Shown: piece by piece, positions 24,503 through 31,540 of the stretch
How the letters are laid out: the number at the start of each line of letters is the position of its first letter
How positions within the stretch are numbered: position 1 is the first letter of the stretch
DNA from: a virus
Strand: one strand, 5' to 3'
Length of the DNA: 36,735 nt
IMG/VR virus record: IMGVR_UViG_3300005530_000058
Span: 1 to 36,735 of that record
Made by a program: the position numbers and the translations under genes
The notes under the pieces: model-generated
Told to the model about the DNA's origin: nothing
Databases searched by the model: none
Seen by the model: only the letters and a program-made list of their open reading frames with translations

Positions 24503-24952
24503 TTAAAAATTCAATTTTTGCTTTCTATAAAACATCTTATTACTTTCATAAAAATAAATATCAACAATTCCAATAAGACTTGTATCCCTCCAAATAACTA
24601 AATCAATAGACTCTTCAAGGATTTCATCTGGATAAATATAAAAAGTGAAATGATTAGAATAGATTAAATAATTAGGTCTCCAATTTATAATTACCTCTTC
24701 TGATTGTATGGATTCTAAATTCTCAGTATTATAAGCAGTAACACAGAAATAGTAATTAATAAAAGGTTCAATACCAATCGGGATATAATTAGTGTTACTT
24801 AATATATCTTCATTATAATTATAATCCCTACTACTAAGACCTCTATAAATTTTATATCCAGCTAGATCATATTCTGTATTACTATCCCAGCTTATAGAAG
24901 CTGATATAATATTAAATACAAAAATAAAAAATATAAATTTCACGGAATACAA
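24503..24952 (-). CDS. Exported fibronectin type III-like protein (149 aa)
   Basis: A 149-residue protein. Residues 1-20 (MYSVKFIFFIFVFNIISASI) are a hydrophobic signal peptide. The mature start reads ISWDSNTEYDLAGYKIYRG, followed by INYYFCVTAYNTENLESIQS, the opening and closing strands of a fibronectin III domain (W, then GYxIYR, then Y-x-V-x-A-Y). The C-terminal 45 residues are aromatic-rich strands. The DNA is conspicuously AT-rich. It overlaps the SGNH hydrolase gene by 13 bases. It would be exported to the periplasm or beyond in the infected cell. Its role is unknown. Confidence 0.7.
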   Translation of the reverse strand: MYSVKFIFFIFVFNIISASISWDSNTEYDLAGYKIYRGLSSRDYNYNEDILSNTNYIPIGIEPFINYYFCVTAYNTENLESIQSEEVIINWRPNYLIYSNHFTFYIYPDEILEESIDLVIWRDTSLIGIVDIYFYESNKMFYRKQKLNF

Positions 24953-25692
24953 TTAAGCCTTCCAACATTAAGATTAATAGCACTTGTAGTTCTTAAGCCA
25001 TTAGTATAAGACAAGTTAAAAATCACATTTGCTGCAATTACTTGATAACCTAAAGTTGTTGGATGAATTGTATCCGAAGATATATATGTATAGTCTGGAG
25101 GATTATACGGTAGTAAAGAAGCATTATCTTGGACTTTCCAAACCAACCTACGATTTGCTAATAAATAACTATTTATCAAAGCTCTCCAGACTGGATAATT
25201 ATAGCTACTCGCACTATCATTTCCTTGCTCCGTAATCGTGAACGCATAAACGCATACATTAGAAGACCCAACTTGAACTACATGATTACTCCAAGCTGCA
25301 CACCACGCAAGAGCATCATTAGTAACCCCAGTTCCGGTATAATACTCAGGTAAATCTAATGCGCTATGAGATTGATTATGATTAACTCCGGCCATTAGAA
25401 AATAAATCTTTGGCCCGGGATATATATTATTTGCTAAGTTCGATTGCACTAATGGCCATTGATTGCTGATTACCATTCCTAAACTATAACCATTTTGAGC
25501 GTAGTTATATTGCCAAGCAAATTGTAAATTAGGCTGTGCTATTACATATTGAGGCCATGAAATTCCTGTATAATTAGTTACAGGACCAGCCGAGAAAGAA
25601 TCACCAACAATAATAGCTAGGTTTGTATTATAGGATTCTACAGCATTTAATTGTAGAATTAAAGTAAGTAAAATTAAAATCTTATTGACCAT
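24940..25692 (-). CDS. Exported SGNH/GDSL-type hydrolase (250 aa)
   Basis: The start at 25692 (MVNKILILLTLILQLNAVES) is chosen because it gives a clean signal peptide. A 25-residue upstream extension in the same frame would bury it and overlap the previous gene further. SGNH blocks are visible: block I GDSFSAG (Ser32), block II Gly in AQNGYS (about 68), block III GVNHN (Asn104) and block V DTIHP (Asp207, His210). It is likely an esterase removing acyl groups from surface polysaccharide, LPS or peptidoglycan. Fusion to a tail fibre is the usual phage arrangement. Here it is a separate exported protein. Three cysteines remain in the mature part. Confidence 0.75.
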   Translation of the reverse strand: MVNKILILLTLILQLNAVESYNTNLAIIVGDSFSAGPVTNYTGISWPQYVIAQPNLQFAWQYNYAQNGYSLGMVISNQWPLVQSNLANNIYPGPKIYFLMAGVNHNQSHSALDLPEYYTGTGVTNDALAWCAAWSNHVVQVGSSNVCVYAFTITEQGNDSASSYNYPVWRALINSYLLANRRLVWKVQDNASLLPYNPPDYTYISSDTIHPTTLGYQVIAANVIFNLSYTNGLRTTSAINLNVGRLNCIP

Positions 25693-26284
25693 AAATGCGG
25701 ATAATAGGATTTCTTCCCGTCGTTGTGGGCGCTCCATTTTGGCATACAGAACCAAGCCAGTTTTCAAAAGAACCTATAAGTGTGCCACCGGAAGTAGCAA
25801 ATTCAATAGTAACGAAATTGGAGCCGTCATCGCCGCCATCTTGCCTAACAATTTGAATGTCGTAATGAGTAGTAGTATTAACGGCCAAAGGAGTTGAGAA
25901 GGTAAAATCATTAGTTCCAGAGCTTAACCCAGTTACAGTATCAGAAGTAGCTAAAAGTGTATTTCCAAGATTACAACTAGCACCATTAGTATTATAAATC
26001 TTGATTACATAATTAATAGCACTAACATTACCAACTACTGTTTGTACAACCATTCCTATTTTGCATATTGAATAATTCGCAGTTGGAAGAAACTCTCTAA
26101 ATCCTACGCTATGATTACTAGCGTCACCAATAGCACTAGCATTTCCTGTAGTTACATAATTTGTATCTTTTAAAACACAACTACCACCGCTTCCACTAAC
26201 ATTCTTATGCTCTGCAAGTAAACTAAAATTAGCTTGTCCAGCACATACTAAGCAACCAAAAAATAATATAATAAAAATTTTCAT
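25682..26284 (-). CDS. Exported beta-sandwich-like protein (200 aa)
   Basis: A 200-residue protein with a signal peptide (MKIFIILFFGCLVCAGQANF). Cleavage is probably near Ala18; a lipobox reading at Cys11 is less likely because the signal would be too short. The mature protein is Asn/Thr/Gly-rich with alternating strands (YVIKIYNTNG, THYDIQIVRQDGGDDGSN) like carbohydrate-binding or fibre-type jelly rolls. It starts one base inside the stop of the upstream gene (TAATG). No catalytic motif is visible. Confidence 0.62.
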   Translation of the reverse strand: MKIFIILFFGCLVCAGQANFSLLAEHKNVSGSGGSCVLKDTNYVTTGNASAIGDASNHSVGFREFLPTANYSICKIGMVVQTVVGNVSAINYVIKIYNTNGASCNLGNTLLATSDTVTGLSSGTNDFTFSTPLAVNTTTHYDIQIVRQDGGDDGSNFVTIEFATSGGTLIGSFENWLGSVCQNGAPTTTGRNPIIRIYGQ

Positions 26285-27591
26285 TATTTTGTTACTTCAG
26301 CCCAAACATAAATATTACTACTTGTTGCAGTCTTTCTTCGCTGGTCCCAACATAAAATAAGATCTTGACTAGCAGTCGTAATAAACTGAGTTCCATTAAT
26401 AGTAGAGTTTGTAGATAAAAACTTTATTGTTTTATCACAAAATAAACTAATAGTTCTAGCAGATGAATCAGAGGTAAAATACATACGGCCAGAAAATCCA
26501 ATAGCCGTGTTAGTTAGCAAAAGATTCACATTTCCAGAAGTATCATTAGTAACCGAAGCTAATGTATCTCTATTTAGAGAGAGAGTTAGCGAAGATGCGT
26601 GAGCATAATTAGTTACTACAGGTAAAGGATTAGTGACATTAAGAGTGCTCACATTAAAAGTATCGCTAGATATTGTGCCACTACTAATTAAATTATCTGT
26701 TACAATATACCCAATATTAGTTATTCCAGTAGTAAAACCAGAAAATGTTCCAGTGCCACCAGTGCCACCATTAGCAATCTTTACTAAACTTCCATCAGCA
26801 AGTTGACCAATAGTATTAACAGGAGAAGCATTAGAACTTATGCCTTGTGCTGTTATTGTTTCTGCAATTAAATCAACTCTATTACTTCCAATTTGCACTT
26901 CACCTTCATTTGCAGAGTCTCTTATAGATAGTTTAGCTGTTCCTGAACCTACAAGAGATAATAATACATCAGATATACTTATAATACCATAAGAAGATAA
27001 ATTTGAAATCGCTGGATTATCTTTAATAGAGATTTTCCCATTAGAGATATTAAGTTGGTTAGCATTAACTGTAGTATTAGGAGTCCTAACAAGTTGTCCA
27101 CCGGCAGTTTGACCTATACTATTAACTGGAGCATTATTAGAAGTTATATTAAATAGTTTAATTCCATCTCCAACTGTTAATGAAGATAATGTAGATAGAT
27201 TAGTAAACACAATATCATCATTCGCTACATCATAAAGAACTTTTCCAGAACCTCCAGAAATTCCAATAGTTATTGTTCCACCAAGAATAGGATTAGTAAT
27301 GGTAACACCATCTTTAATAGATACTTGTCCACCATTAGTAGAAATCTGTGTTGTATTTGGTACCAAAAGAACATTAGTCAGACTATCAATTACTAGTGGT
27401 CCAATAAAGTTATAGGCCCCAGTAAGGCTACCACTAATAACAACATTAGTACCACCAAGTCCAATAGGAGTAAAGTTCGGTTGCCCCGGATTACCCGGAA
27501 CGAATATAGGTCCATAAATAGGAGCCGCGGCTTCAAGGTTAACCATACCGAGCGCAACTACTAATACTGATAAAATCTTAGAGATATTCAT
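26284..27591 (-). CDS. Exported fibre-like repeat protein (435 aa)
   Basis: A 435-residue protein with a signal peptide (MNISKILSVLVVALGMVNLE, cleavage near Ala23) followed by a Pro/Gly-rich collar (PGNPGQPNFTPIG). The body is built of Thr/Asn/Ser/Gly-rich beta repeats, including two related units: NSIGQTAGGQLVRTPN and NTIGQLADGSLVKIAN, each shortly after a SSNA/TSNN stretch; and QVSIKDGVTITN and KISIKDNPAISN. This looks like a trimeric beta-helical fibre, yet a true tail fibre should not need Sec export. Gly-Thr-Gly-Gly at about 275-282 could be a hinge. The C-terminus is a Trp-containing strand. The DNA is AT-rich. Confidence 0.68.
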   Translation of the reverse strand: MNISKILSVLVVALGMVNLEAAAPIYGPIFVPGNPGQPNFTPIGLGGTNVVISGSLTGAYNFIGPLVIDSLTNVLLVPNTTQISTNGGQVSIKDGVTITNPILGGTITIGISGGSGKVLYDVANDDIVFTNLSTLSSLTVGDGIKLFNITSNNAPVNSIGQTAGGQLVRTPNTTVNANQLNISNGKISIKDNPAISNLSSYGIISISDVLLSLVGSGTAKLSIRDSANEGEVQIGSNRVDLIAETITAQGISSNASPVNTIGQLADGSLVKIANGGTGGTGTFSGFTTGITNIGYIVTDNLISSGTISSDTFNVSTLNVTNPLPVVTNYAHASSLTLSLNRDTLASVTNDTSGNVNLLLTNTAIGFSGRMYFTSDSSARTISLFCDKTIKFLSTNSTINGTQFITTASQDLILCWDQRRKTATSSNIYVWAEVTK

Positions 27592-27610
27592 TAGGGTATT
27601 TAGTGGGGGC

Positions 27611-27642
27611 GGTATCTTTCTTTTCTGAAGTTAAAAGATACC
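27611..27642 (-). repeat. 9-bp hairpin in the leader of the exported fibre-like gene
   Basis: GGTATCTTT (27611-27619) and AAAGATACC (27634-27642) form a perfect stem around 14 bases in the 96-base gap between genes. On the transcribed strand it is followed by G/C-rich rather than T-rich DNA, so it is not a standard terminator. It may be a processing or stability element for the downstream exported-protein transcript. Confidence 0.4.
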
Positions 27643-27687
27643 AGAAACAATCTTCACCTGAACAACACAATCAACTTAGCACCACAC

Positions 27688-28197
27688 CTAGTTTCTTGTG
27701 TAAATGAGCACCGTAGAGTTCGTCTGAGTAGTCAGAGTAATACCCTGTACGAAATTCAAATCCACTGGCCCCGTGCTAACATATCCAGCAGCGGCGGCAA
27801 CTACTGACAACGCCAATGGAACATTATTACTACGAGCACCAATAGTAAAATTGGTATGGTATGCACCAGCCAAAGTCACATTAGTTTGAATCAAGTACTG
27901 TGTGGAAGTTGCATACACGAAGATCGCATTGGTTTGCAAGTTCGTGAATAGCAATCCGGGGATATTAGTCTGCATCGTATAAGCAGGAGTCGTATACGTG
28001 AGCTGATTACTTGAGGTATCATAGAAGTTGACAGTGTTCGCCGCTGTCGGAGAGATCACATCAATTTGATATACACCTTGTCGGCCAATAACTATTACGT
28101 TAGTGCCCGCGGTTGCAAAGTTAGAACTAATGATACCAGCATCGCAAGCGAAACTAGCACCGATCAATCCAATTGTAACGAGAAGTTTCTTAATCAT
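27688..28197 (-). CDS. Exported small beta protein next to capsid gene (169 aa)
   Basis: A 169-residue protein with a signal peptide (MIKKLLVTIGLIGASFACDA, cleavage after about residue 20). The mature part is exceptionally rich in Thr, Asn and Val with repeated TN pairs (AGTNVIVIG, MQTNIPGLLFTNLQTNAIFV, IQTNVTLAGAYHTNF), a beta-sandwich-like pattern. It directly follows the capsid gene (34-base gap), where phages often keep a decoration or head-fibre gene, but such proteins normally lack export signals. No family is recognised. Confidence 0.65.
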   Translation of the reverse strand: MIKKLLVTIGLIGASFACDAGIISSNFATAGTNVIVIGRQGVYQIDVISPTAANTVNFYDTSSNQLTYTTPAYTMQTNIPGLLFTNLQTNAIFVYATSTQYLIQTNVTLAGAYHTNFTIGARSNNVPLALSVVAAAAGYVSTGPVDLNFVQGITLTTQTNSTVLIYTRN

Positions 28198-28231
28198 ATA
28201 AGTATTTATCCTTTGTGTTAATCATTCAAAA

Positions 28232-29542
28232 TTAGGTCCCAGTCGTGCCTCCATTACCACGAACACGTTTGAATATAATAGGAACAATATAACGAGGCTG
28301 CACTGCTTGACAACCCAATGTGAGCCAGCTAATCAATTGCAGGTAACGACCATACTTGTTAGTCTGTTGTGTAAGCGTACCAGCTTCATCAATACATGTA
28401 ATGAGCAGGTCTTTAGTCATCTGAATTTCACCATTCCAGATCATACGTCCAAAGCCTTCTGGCAATCCCTTACCGGCAAACGCGGCTGGAGGTGGCCCAA
28501 CTTCAATGGTATTGTAACCCTTAGCACCAACGAGGAATGCAACCTCATAAGGAGCATTGCCAAGTTCAGTGTAGGTAGGATTAGGCACTGTTTCACCAAA
28601 GTTCGGCATCGCCGGATTCATTTCAATGGTATCAGGCTGAGGGAATGTACCATCTGCGGCAATACGAATAGGCTTATCTTCAAGCTTACAAGTAATACGT
28701 CCGAAGATATCACCAGTGAAACCCGCGGTCACAATGTTAAGGTCAATGGCGCGGTTAGCTTTGAGGTAAGGATCGAATGCGAACCTACTATAAGCTTCAT
28801 CGCTTAGGACGAGACAATACTTACCAGTCAAGCCACCAGAACCTTTGGGCATATTGCTACCCATAAACACGGGCGCGCCAATGCTCGTGGACATGAATGG
28901 CAACAGGCGACTCAGTGTATCCATACTGAGATTGCCGGGATTACCTATCTCTGCGAGGCGCGCTTGAATCCATCCAGTAGTCTTGCCAGTCGTACCAGCA
29001 TCATTACCGTCTTGTGAATATGGTGCGCTAACACCTTCACCTTGCAGATCGGTAGTGCGGTTCGGCAACCATACGTATGGGGCGCGGTGGAATACCTTAC
29101 CACGAATAAAGATATCCGAGAAACGAGTAATCTTCTTCTGGATATCCTCACGTGTAGGCTCTACTGCACTACCCATGAAATCTTGGAAGTCAGGAAGGAA
29201 TTGCAGAACTTGTGACTCGAACTGATGCCCGTAGATGATTTCATCCACGCTAACATCGCGCACTTGAAATGTATCAAGTTTAGGTGTTCCCTGAATAGGA
29301 TTAGGGAATGCGAACTGGCGAAGGTTCGGGCTAGGCACCTTACGAACACCACGCATTGTGATACCCATATTCGGCTGCCAGCGAATACTACCAGTGAATT
29401 TAGACCAGATAGCGTATTCTTCGAGGTACTCGCATTGTGTTTTAGCGAGATAGAAGGGTAGCTTCTGGTAGAGGTTTACATCTTGTTGCGACCAACCAGT
29501 ACAAATTGACTGGTTAATCGCGGGAACTGTATAATTGGCCAT
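28232..29542 (-). CDS. Major capsid protein
   Basis: A 436-residue protein following the scaffold-like gene, the expected place and size for an HK97-fold coat protein of a short-tailed phage. Features include an extended N-terminal arm (about 1-60), a long helix-rich and then beta-rich middle, DIFGRITCKLEDKPIRIAAD, and a C-terminal WLTLGCQAVQPRYIVPIIFK. The ATG at 29542 has no SD and is immediately preceded by a long hairpin leader (29543-29613). The DNA here has visibly higher G+C than the exported-protein block downstream. Assignment rests on context, length and overall pattern, not on one signature motif. Confidence 0.82.
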   Translation of the reverse strand: MANYTVPAINQSICTGWSQQDVNLYQKLPFYLAKTQCEYLEEYAIWSKFTGSIRWQPNMGITMRGVRKVPSPNLRQFAFPNPIQGTPKLDTFQVRDVSVDEIIYGHQFESQVLQFLPDFQDFMGSAVEPTREDIQKKITRFSDIFIRGKVFHRAPYVWLPNRTTDLQGEGVSAPYSQDGNDAGTTGKTTGWIQARLAEIGNPGNLSMDTLSRLLPFMSTSIGAPVFMGSNMPKGSGGLTGKYCLVLSDEAYSRFAFDPYLKANRAIDLNIVTAGFTGDIFGRITCKLEDKPIRIAADGTFPQPDTIEMNPAMPNFGETVPNPTYTELGNAPYEVAFLVGAKGYNTIEVGPPPAAFAGKGLPEGFGRMIWNGEIQMTKDLLITCIDEAGTLTQQTNKYGRYLQLISWLTLGCQAVQPRYIVPIIFKRVRGNGGTTGT

Positions 29543-29613
29543 ATTAAGTTATCAATAACAACGGTTATCAGTTCGTCGATAACCTTTACGTTGTTACTGC
29601 CCTGTAACTTAAT
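29543..29613 (-). promoter_or_regulatory. Long nested hairpin in the capsid gene leader
   Basis: Three perfectly complementary blocks nest around one loop: ATTAAGTTA (29543-29551) with TAACTTAAT (29605-29613); TAACAACG (29556-29563) with CGTTGTTA (29589-29596); GTTATC (29564-29569) with GATAAC (29578-29583). That is 23 pairs interrupted by small internal loops. On the mRNA the stem ends exactly at the capsid ATG. It may be an RNase processing site, a 5' stability structure or a translation control element. Confidence 0.7.
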
Positions 29614-29692
29614 AGGAGCGTGAGTGGACTAAACTCGATAAGTCCTATCGTCGTATAGCAAGTGCTGTGCCAAAAGAATAGTGGATATGAAA

Positions 29693-29728
29693 ATAGAGCT
29701 TACAAGATATTACTCCCGTAAGCTCTAT
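29693..29728 (-). terminator. 11-bp terminator hairpin between scaffold-like and capsid genes
   Basis: ATAGAGCTTAC (29693-29703) and GTAAGCTCTAT (29718-29728) form a perfect 11-bp stem with a 14-base loop. Read leftward the stem is followed by TTTT. It lies 22 bases after the scaffold-like stop. It should reduce read-through into the capsid gene, implying a separate capsid promoter in 29614-29692, which I could not identify with confidence. Confidence 0.65.
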
Positions 29729-29749
29729 CCTATTTAACTTAGTTAATCT

Positions 29750-31081
29750 CTAGCTATAGTATCTATTCGACGGTAGTTTCGCCTTGAACATATCAATAGT
29801 AACCTCATCTCCATTACTCTTCCCGCTACTCCCACCACCCCCTACAGTATTGTTACCTGTAGGTCCGGCTTTGCGCACATCTTTCTGTATACTCTCATTC
29901 GTTTCCTTCTTCTTTTGCTGTGCCTGATTGAACTGTCGCTCAAGGATCAAAGCGGCCCCTGCTTTTACTAGTAAATTGAAGGCCGGGTTTGCAGGAGTGA
30001 TACCCAACTCGATTACACTCTGCCTTATAGCCGCAGCGGTTTTACCTTGTGGAGTCTTCTCATTATCCCAAGTCTCAGCAGGGAATAGTTCACTAGTAGC
30101 TTGATTGATCTTAGCTACTCGTTGCTGGACAGTAGTACTAAAGTTCTGTTGAATGTTCTCTACTTCACCAGCAAGTTTCTGATATTGGTTATTGGCAAAG
30201 TCTTTGGCTTGCATTACATAAGCCATACCTTCTTCAGTATATTTCTGCGGAGCACCAACTACTAATTGGCCATTGTTGTCGATGTTACATGGTTGCCAAT
30301 CTTTACCATTTAATACATTGACATACTGGCGATTCCAATGTTGCTGCACTTGATTTGCTAATGTAGCATTACGAAATGATTCTTGATATTGTGGCAACAA
30401 TACGTATGCATGTTGGTTCTCGTAATAGCTATCGGGGATTTTAGTTAGTCCCTTTTGTGCAAGTGCGAGAGCTTCATCACGTTCTGCAATTTCAGATTTA
30501 TACTTGAGGTTATCCCTCAATCGTGCTGTTACCCATTCACGAGCACCCTTATCCATTTTCTTACCAAATACGTTCAGTTCAGGATAAGCTTCAAGGAGCG
30601 GATCAGCCTGTTGGTTTACTCGCTGTTGTTGCTGTTGAGTTGACTGCTCGACTGATTTATCTGTTGGAACAATAGTTTCGGTTTCAGTTGCGACTTGTTT
30701 AGGAGTTCCATCCTCATTGGTTTCGGCATTCGGCTGAACCTTATCTTCATCCTTCTCTTTTCCCTCTTCTCCTGTTTCAGTTGATTGCTCATTATTATTA
30801 GGGGTTGACTTTGCTTTTGCTTCTCGGGCTTCTTTCTCGAATAGAGGTTCAGGAGATACGAGTGGCCTATTGCCGGGCCTGAACATATCTATATCGACAT
30901 TACTATCGTTCCAGTTCGGCTCTGGCATTGTCGATTGATTGTCGGTATTAGGCTGTACCGTAGAGATATTTTGTGGGGCCGGTTGTGCGGCAGCAATGGC
31001 TTGAGTGATTGGGCCACCACCTCCGCCACCACCAGTATCTGCTGCGGCAGCAGGGTCAAAAAGGAGAATGTTTCGTTTCAT
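29750..31081 (-). CDS. Probable scaffolding protein (443 aa)
   Basis: A 443-residue acidic protein just upstream of the capsid gene. The N-terminal 160 residues are disordered and rich in Gly, Pro, Gln, Glu and Thr (GGGGGGG at about 18-24, QQQQQ at about 153-157). The middle and C-terminal parts are long charged or Gln-rich helices (AEVENIQQNFSTTVQQRVAK type). The C-terminus is a basic-then-Gly-rich stretch ending MFKAKLPSNRYYS, a plausible capsid-binding tip. Length, composition and position fit a podovirus scaffold. A virion metallopeptidase is encoded elsewhere, so proteolysis of this protein is conceivable but not shown. Confidence 0.65.
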   Translation of the reverse strand: MKRNILLFDPAAAADTGGGGGGGPITQAIAAAQPAPQNISTVQPNTDNQSTMPEPNWNDSNVDIDMFRPGNRPLVSPEPLFEKEAREAKAKSTPNNNEQSTETGEEGKEKDEDKVQPNAETNEDGTPKQVATETETIVPTDKSVEQSTQQQQQRVNQQADPLLEAYPELNVFGKKMDKGAREWVTARLRDNLKYKSEIAERDEALALAQKGLTKIPDSYYENQHAYVLLPQYQESFRNATLANQVQQHWNRQYVNVLNGKDWQPCNIDNNGQLVVGAPQKYTEEGMAYVMQAKDFANNQYQKLAGEVENIQQNFSTTVQQRVAKINQATSELFPAETWDNEKTPQGKTAAAIRQSVIELGITPANPAFNLLVKAGAALILERQFNQAQQKKKETNESIQKDVRKAGPTGNNTVGGGGSSGKSNGDEVTIDMFKAKLPSNRYYS

Positions 31082-31100
31082 ATATTAAATTATTAATAGA

Positions 31101-31271
31101 TTATCCATGAACAAACTCATGTGTCTTTTCACATGCCATCCCTTCCATTAGTTCTATATCCACCGATGTAACTATAGCTTTTACATGAGGATGGCAATTC
31201 TCATTTAACCATTTAATCAAAGGTTTAGACGCTTCTAACATTTCAGCTGCTTTTTCTATTGTGATGCTCAT
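31101..31271 (-). CDS. Small hypothetical protein (56 aa)
   Basis: The ATG at 31269-31271 (leftward) opens 56 codons to a TAA at 31101-31103, filling the gap between the 79-residue gene and the scaffold-like gene. The product begins MSITIEKAAEMLEASKPLIK and is amphipathic helix followed by strand, with two His/Cys-containing turns (NCHPH, CEKTHEFVH). A zinc site Cys-His-His / Cys-His-His is conceivable but unproven. No SD. Confidence 0.55.
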   Translation of the reverse strand: MSITIEKAAEMLEASKPLIKWLNENCHPHVKAIVTSVDIELMEGMACEKTHEFVHG

Positions 31272-31300
31272 ATTATATTTATTTGGTTGTTCAGTTTCTA

Positions 31301-31540
31301 TTATTCGTATTTTTCGGTGCGAATAAAATTGATTACGTTCCTTAACGCTCTACTTTCTACTCCCATAGCTCTCAAGAGTTTCTCATCTCCAGACTCAGCT
31401 AGATTCTCAAATCTAACTTGGACCTCCTGTTGCTTCAGCCTCAGACTGTCTATTACCTTCTGGGTTTCCTTGTTGAGTAGCCATTCCGCCCGGAGCGGGT
31501 TGAGGGTTACCATTTCCCCCTGTGGTGTTAGTGCTTCCAT
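31301..31540 (-). CDS. Small helical protein overlapping the portal gene end (79 aa)
   Basis: A 79-residue protein whose first 42 codons overlap the portal C-terminus in another frame (128 bases). AGGA lies about seven bases before the ATG at 31540, which decides the start; an internal ATG at 31513 has a G-run too close to it. The product is helical and charged (TQKVIDSLRLKQQEVQVRFE, RALRNVINFIRTEKYE). The overlapped portal tail is low-complexity Gly/Gln/Asn, consistent with the constraint lying mainly in this frame. The function is unknown. Confidence 0.6.
   Translation of the reverse strand: MEALTPQGEMVTLNPLRAEWLLNKETQKVIDSLRLKQQEVQVRFENLAESGDEKLLRAMGVESRALRNVINFIRTEKYE

Noticed and set aside
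28307-28807. Plus-strand frame of 166 codons inside the capsid gene
   Set aside because: It lies wholly antisense to the capsid gene, with no ribosome site and no recognisable domain.
30600-30660. Repeat array or CRISPR-like pattern in the CAG/GTT-rich stretch of the scaffold-like gene
   Set aside because: It is only a short run of glutamine codons in a disordered protein region, without regular spacers.
31511-31513. Internal ATG at 31513 as the start of the 79-residue gene
   Set aside because: The G-run before it is too close for good spacing, while AGGA sits correctly before 31540.
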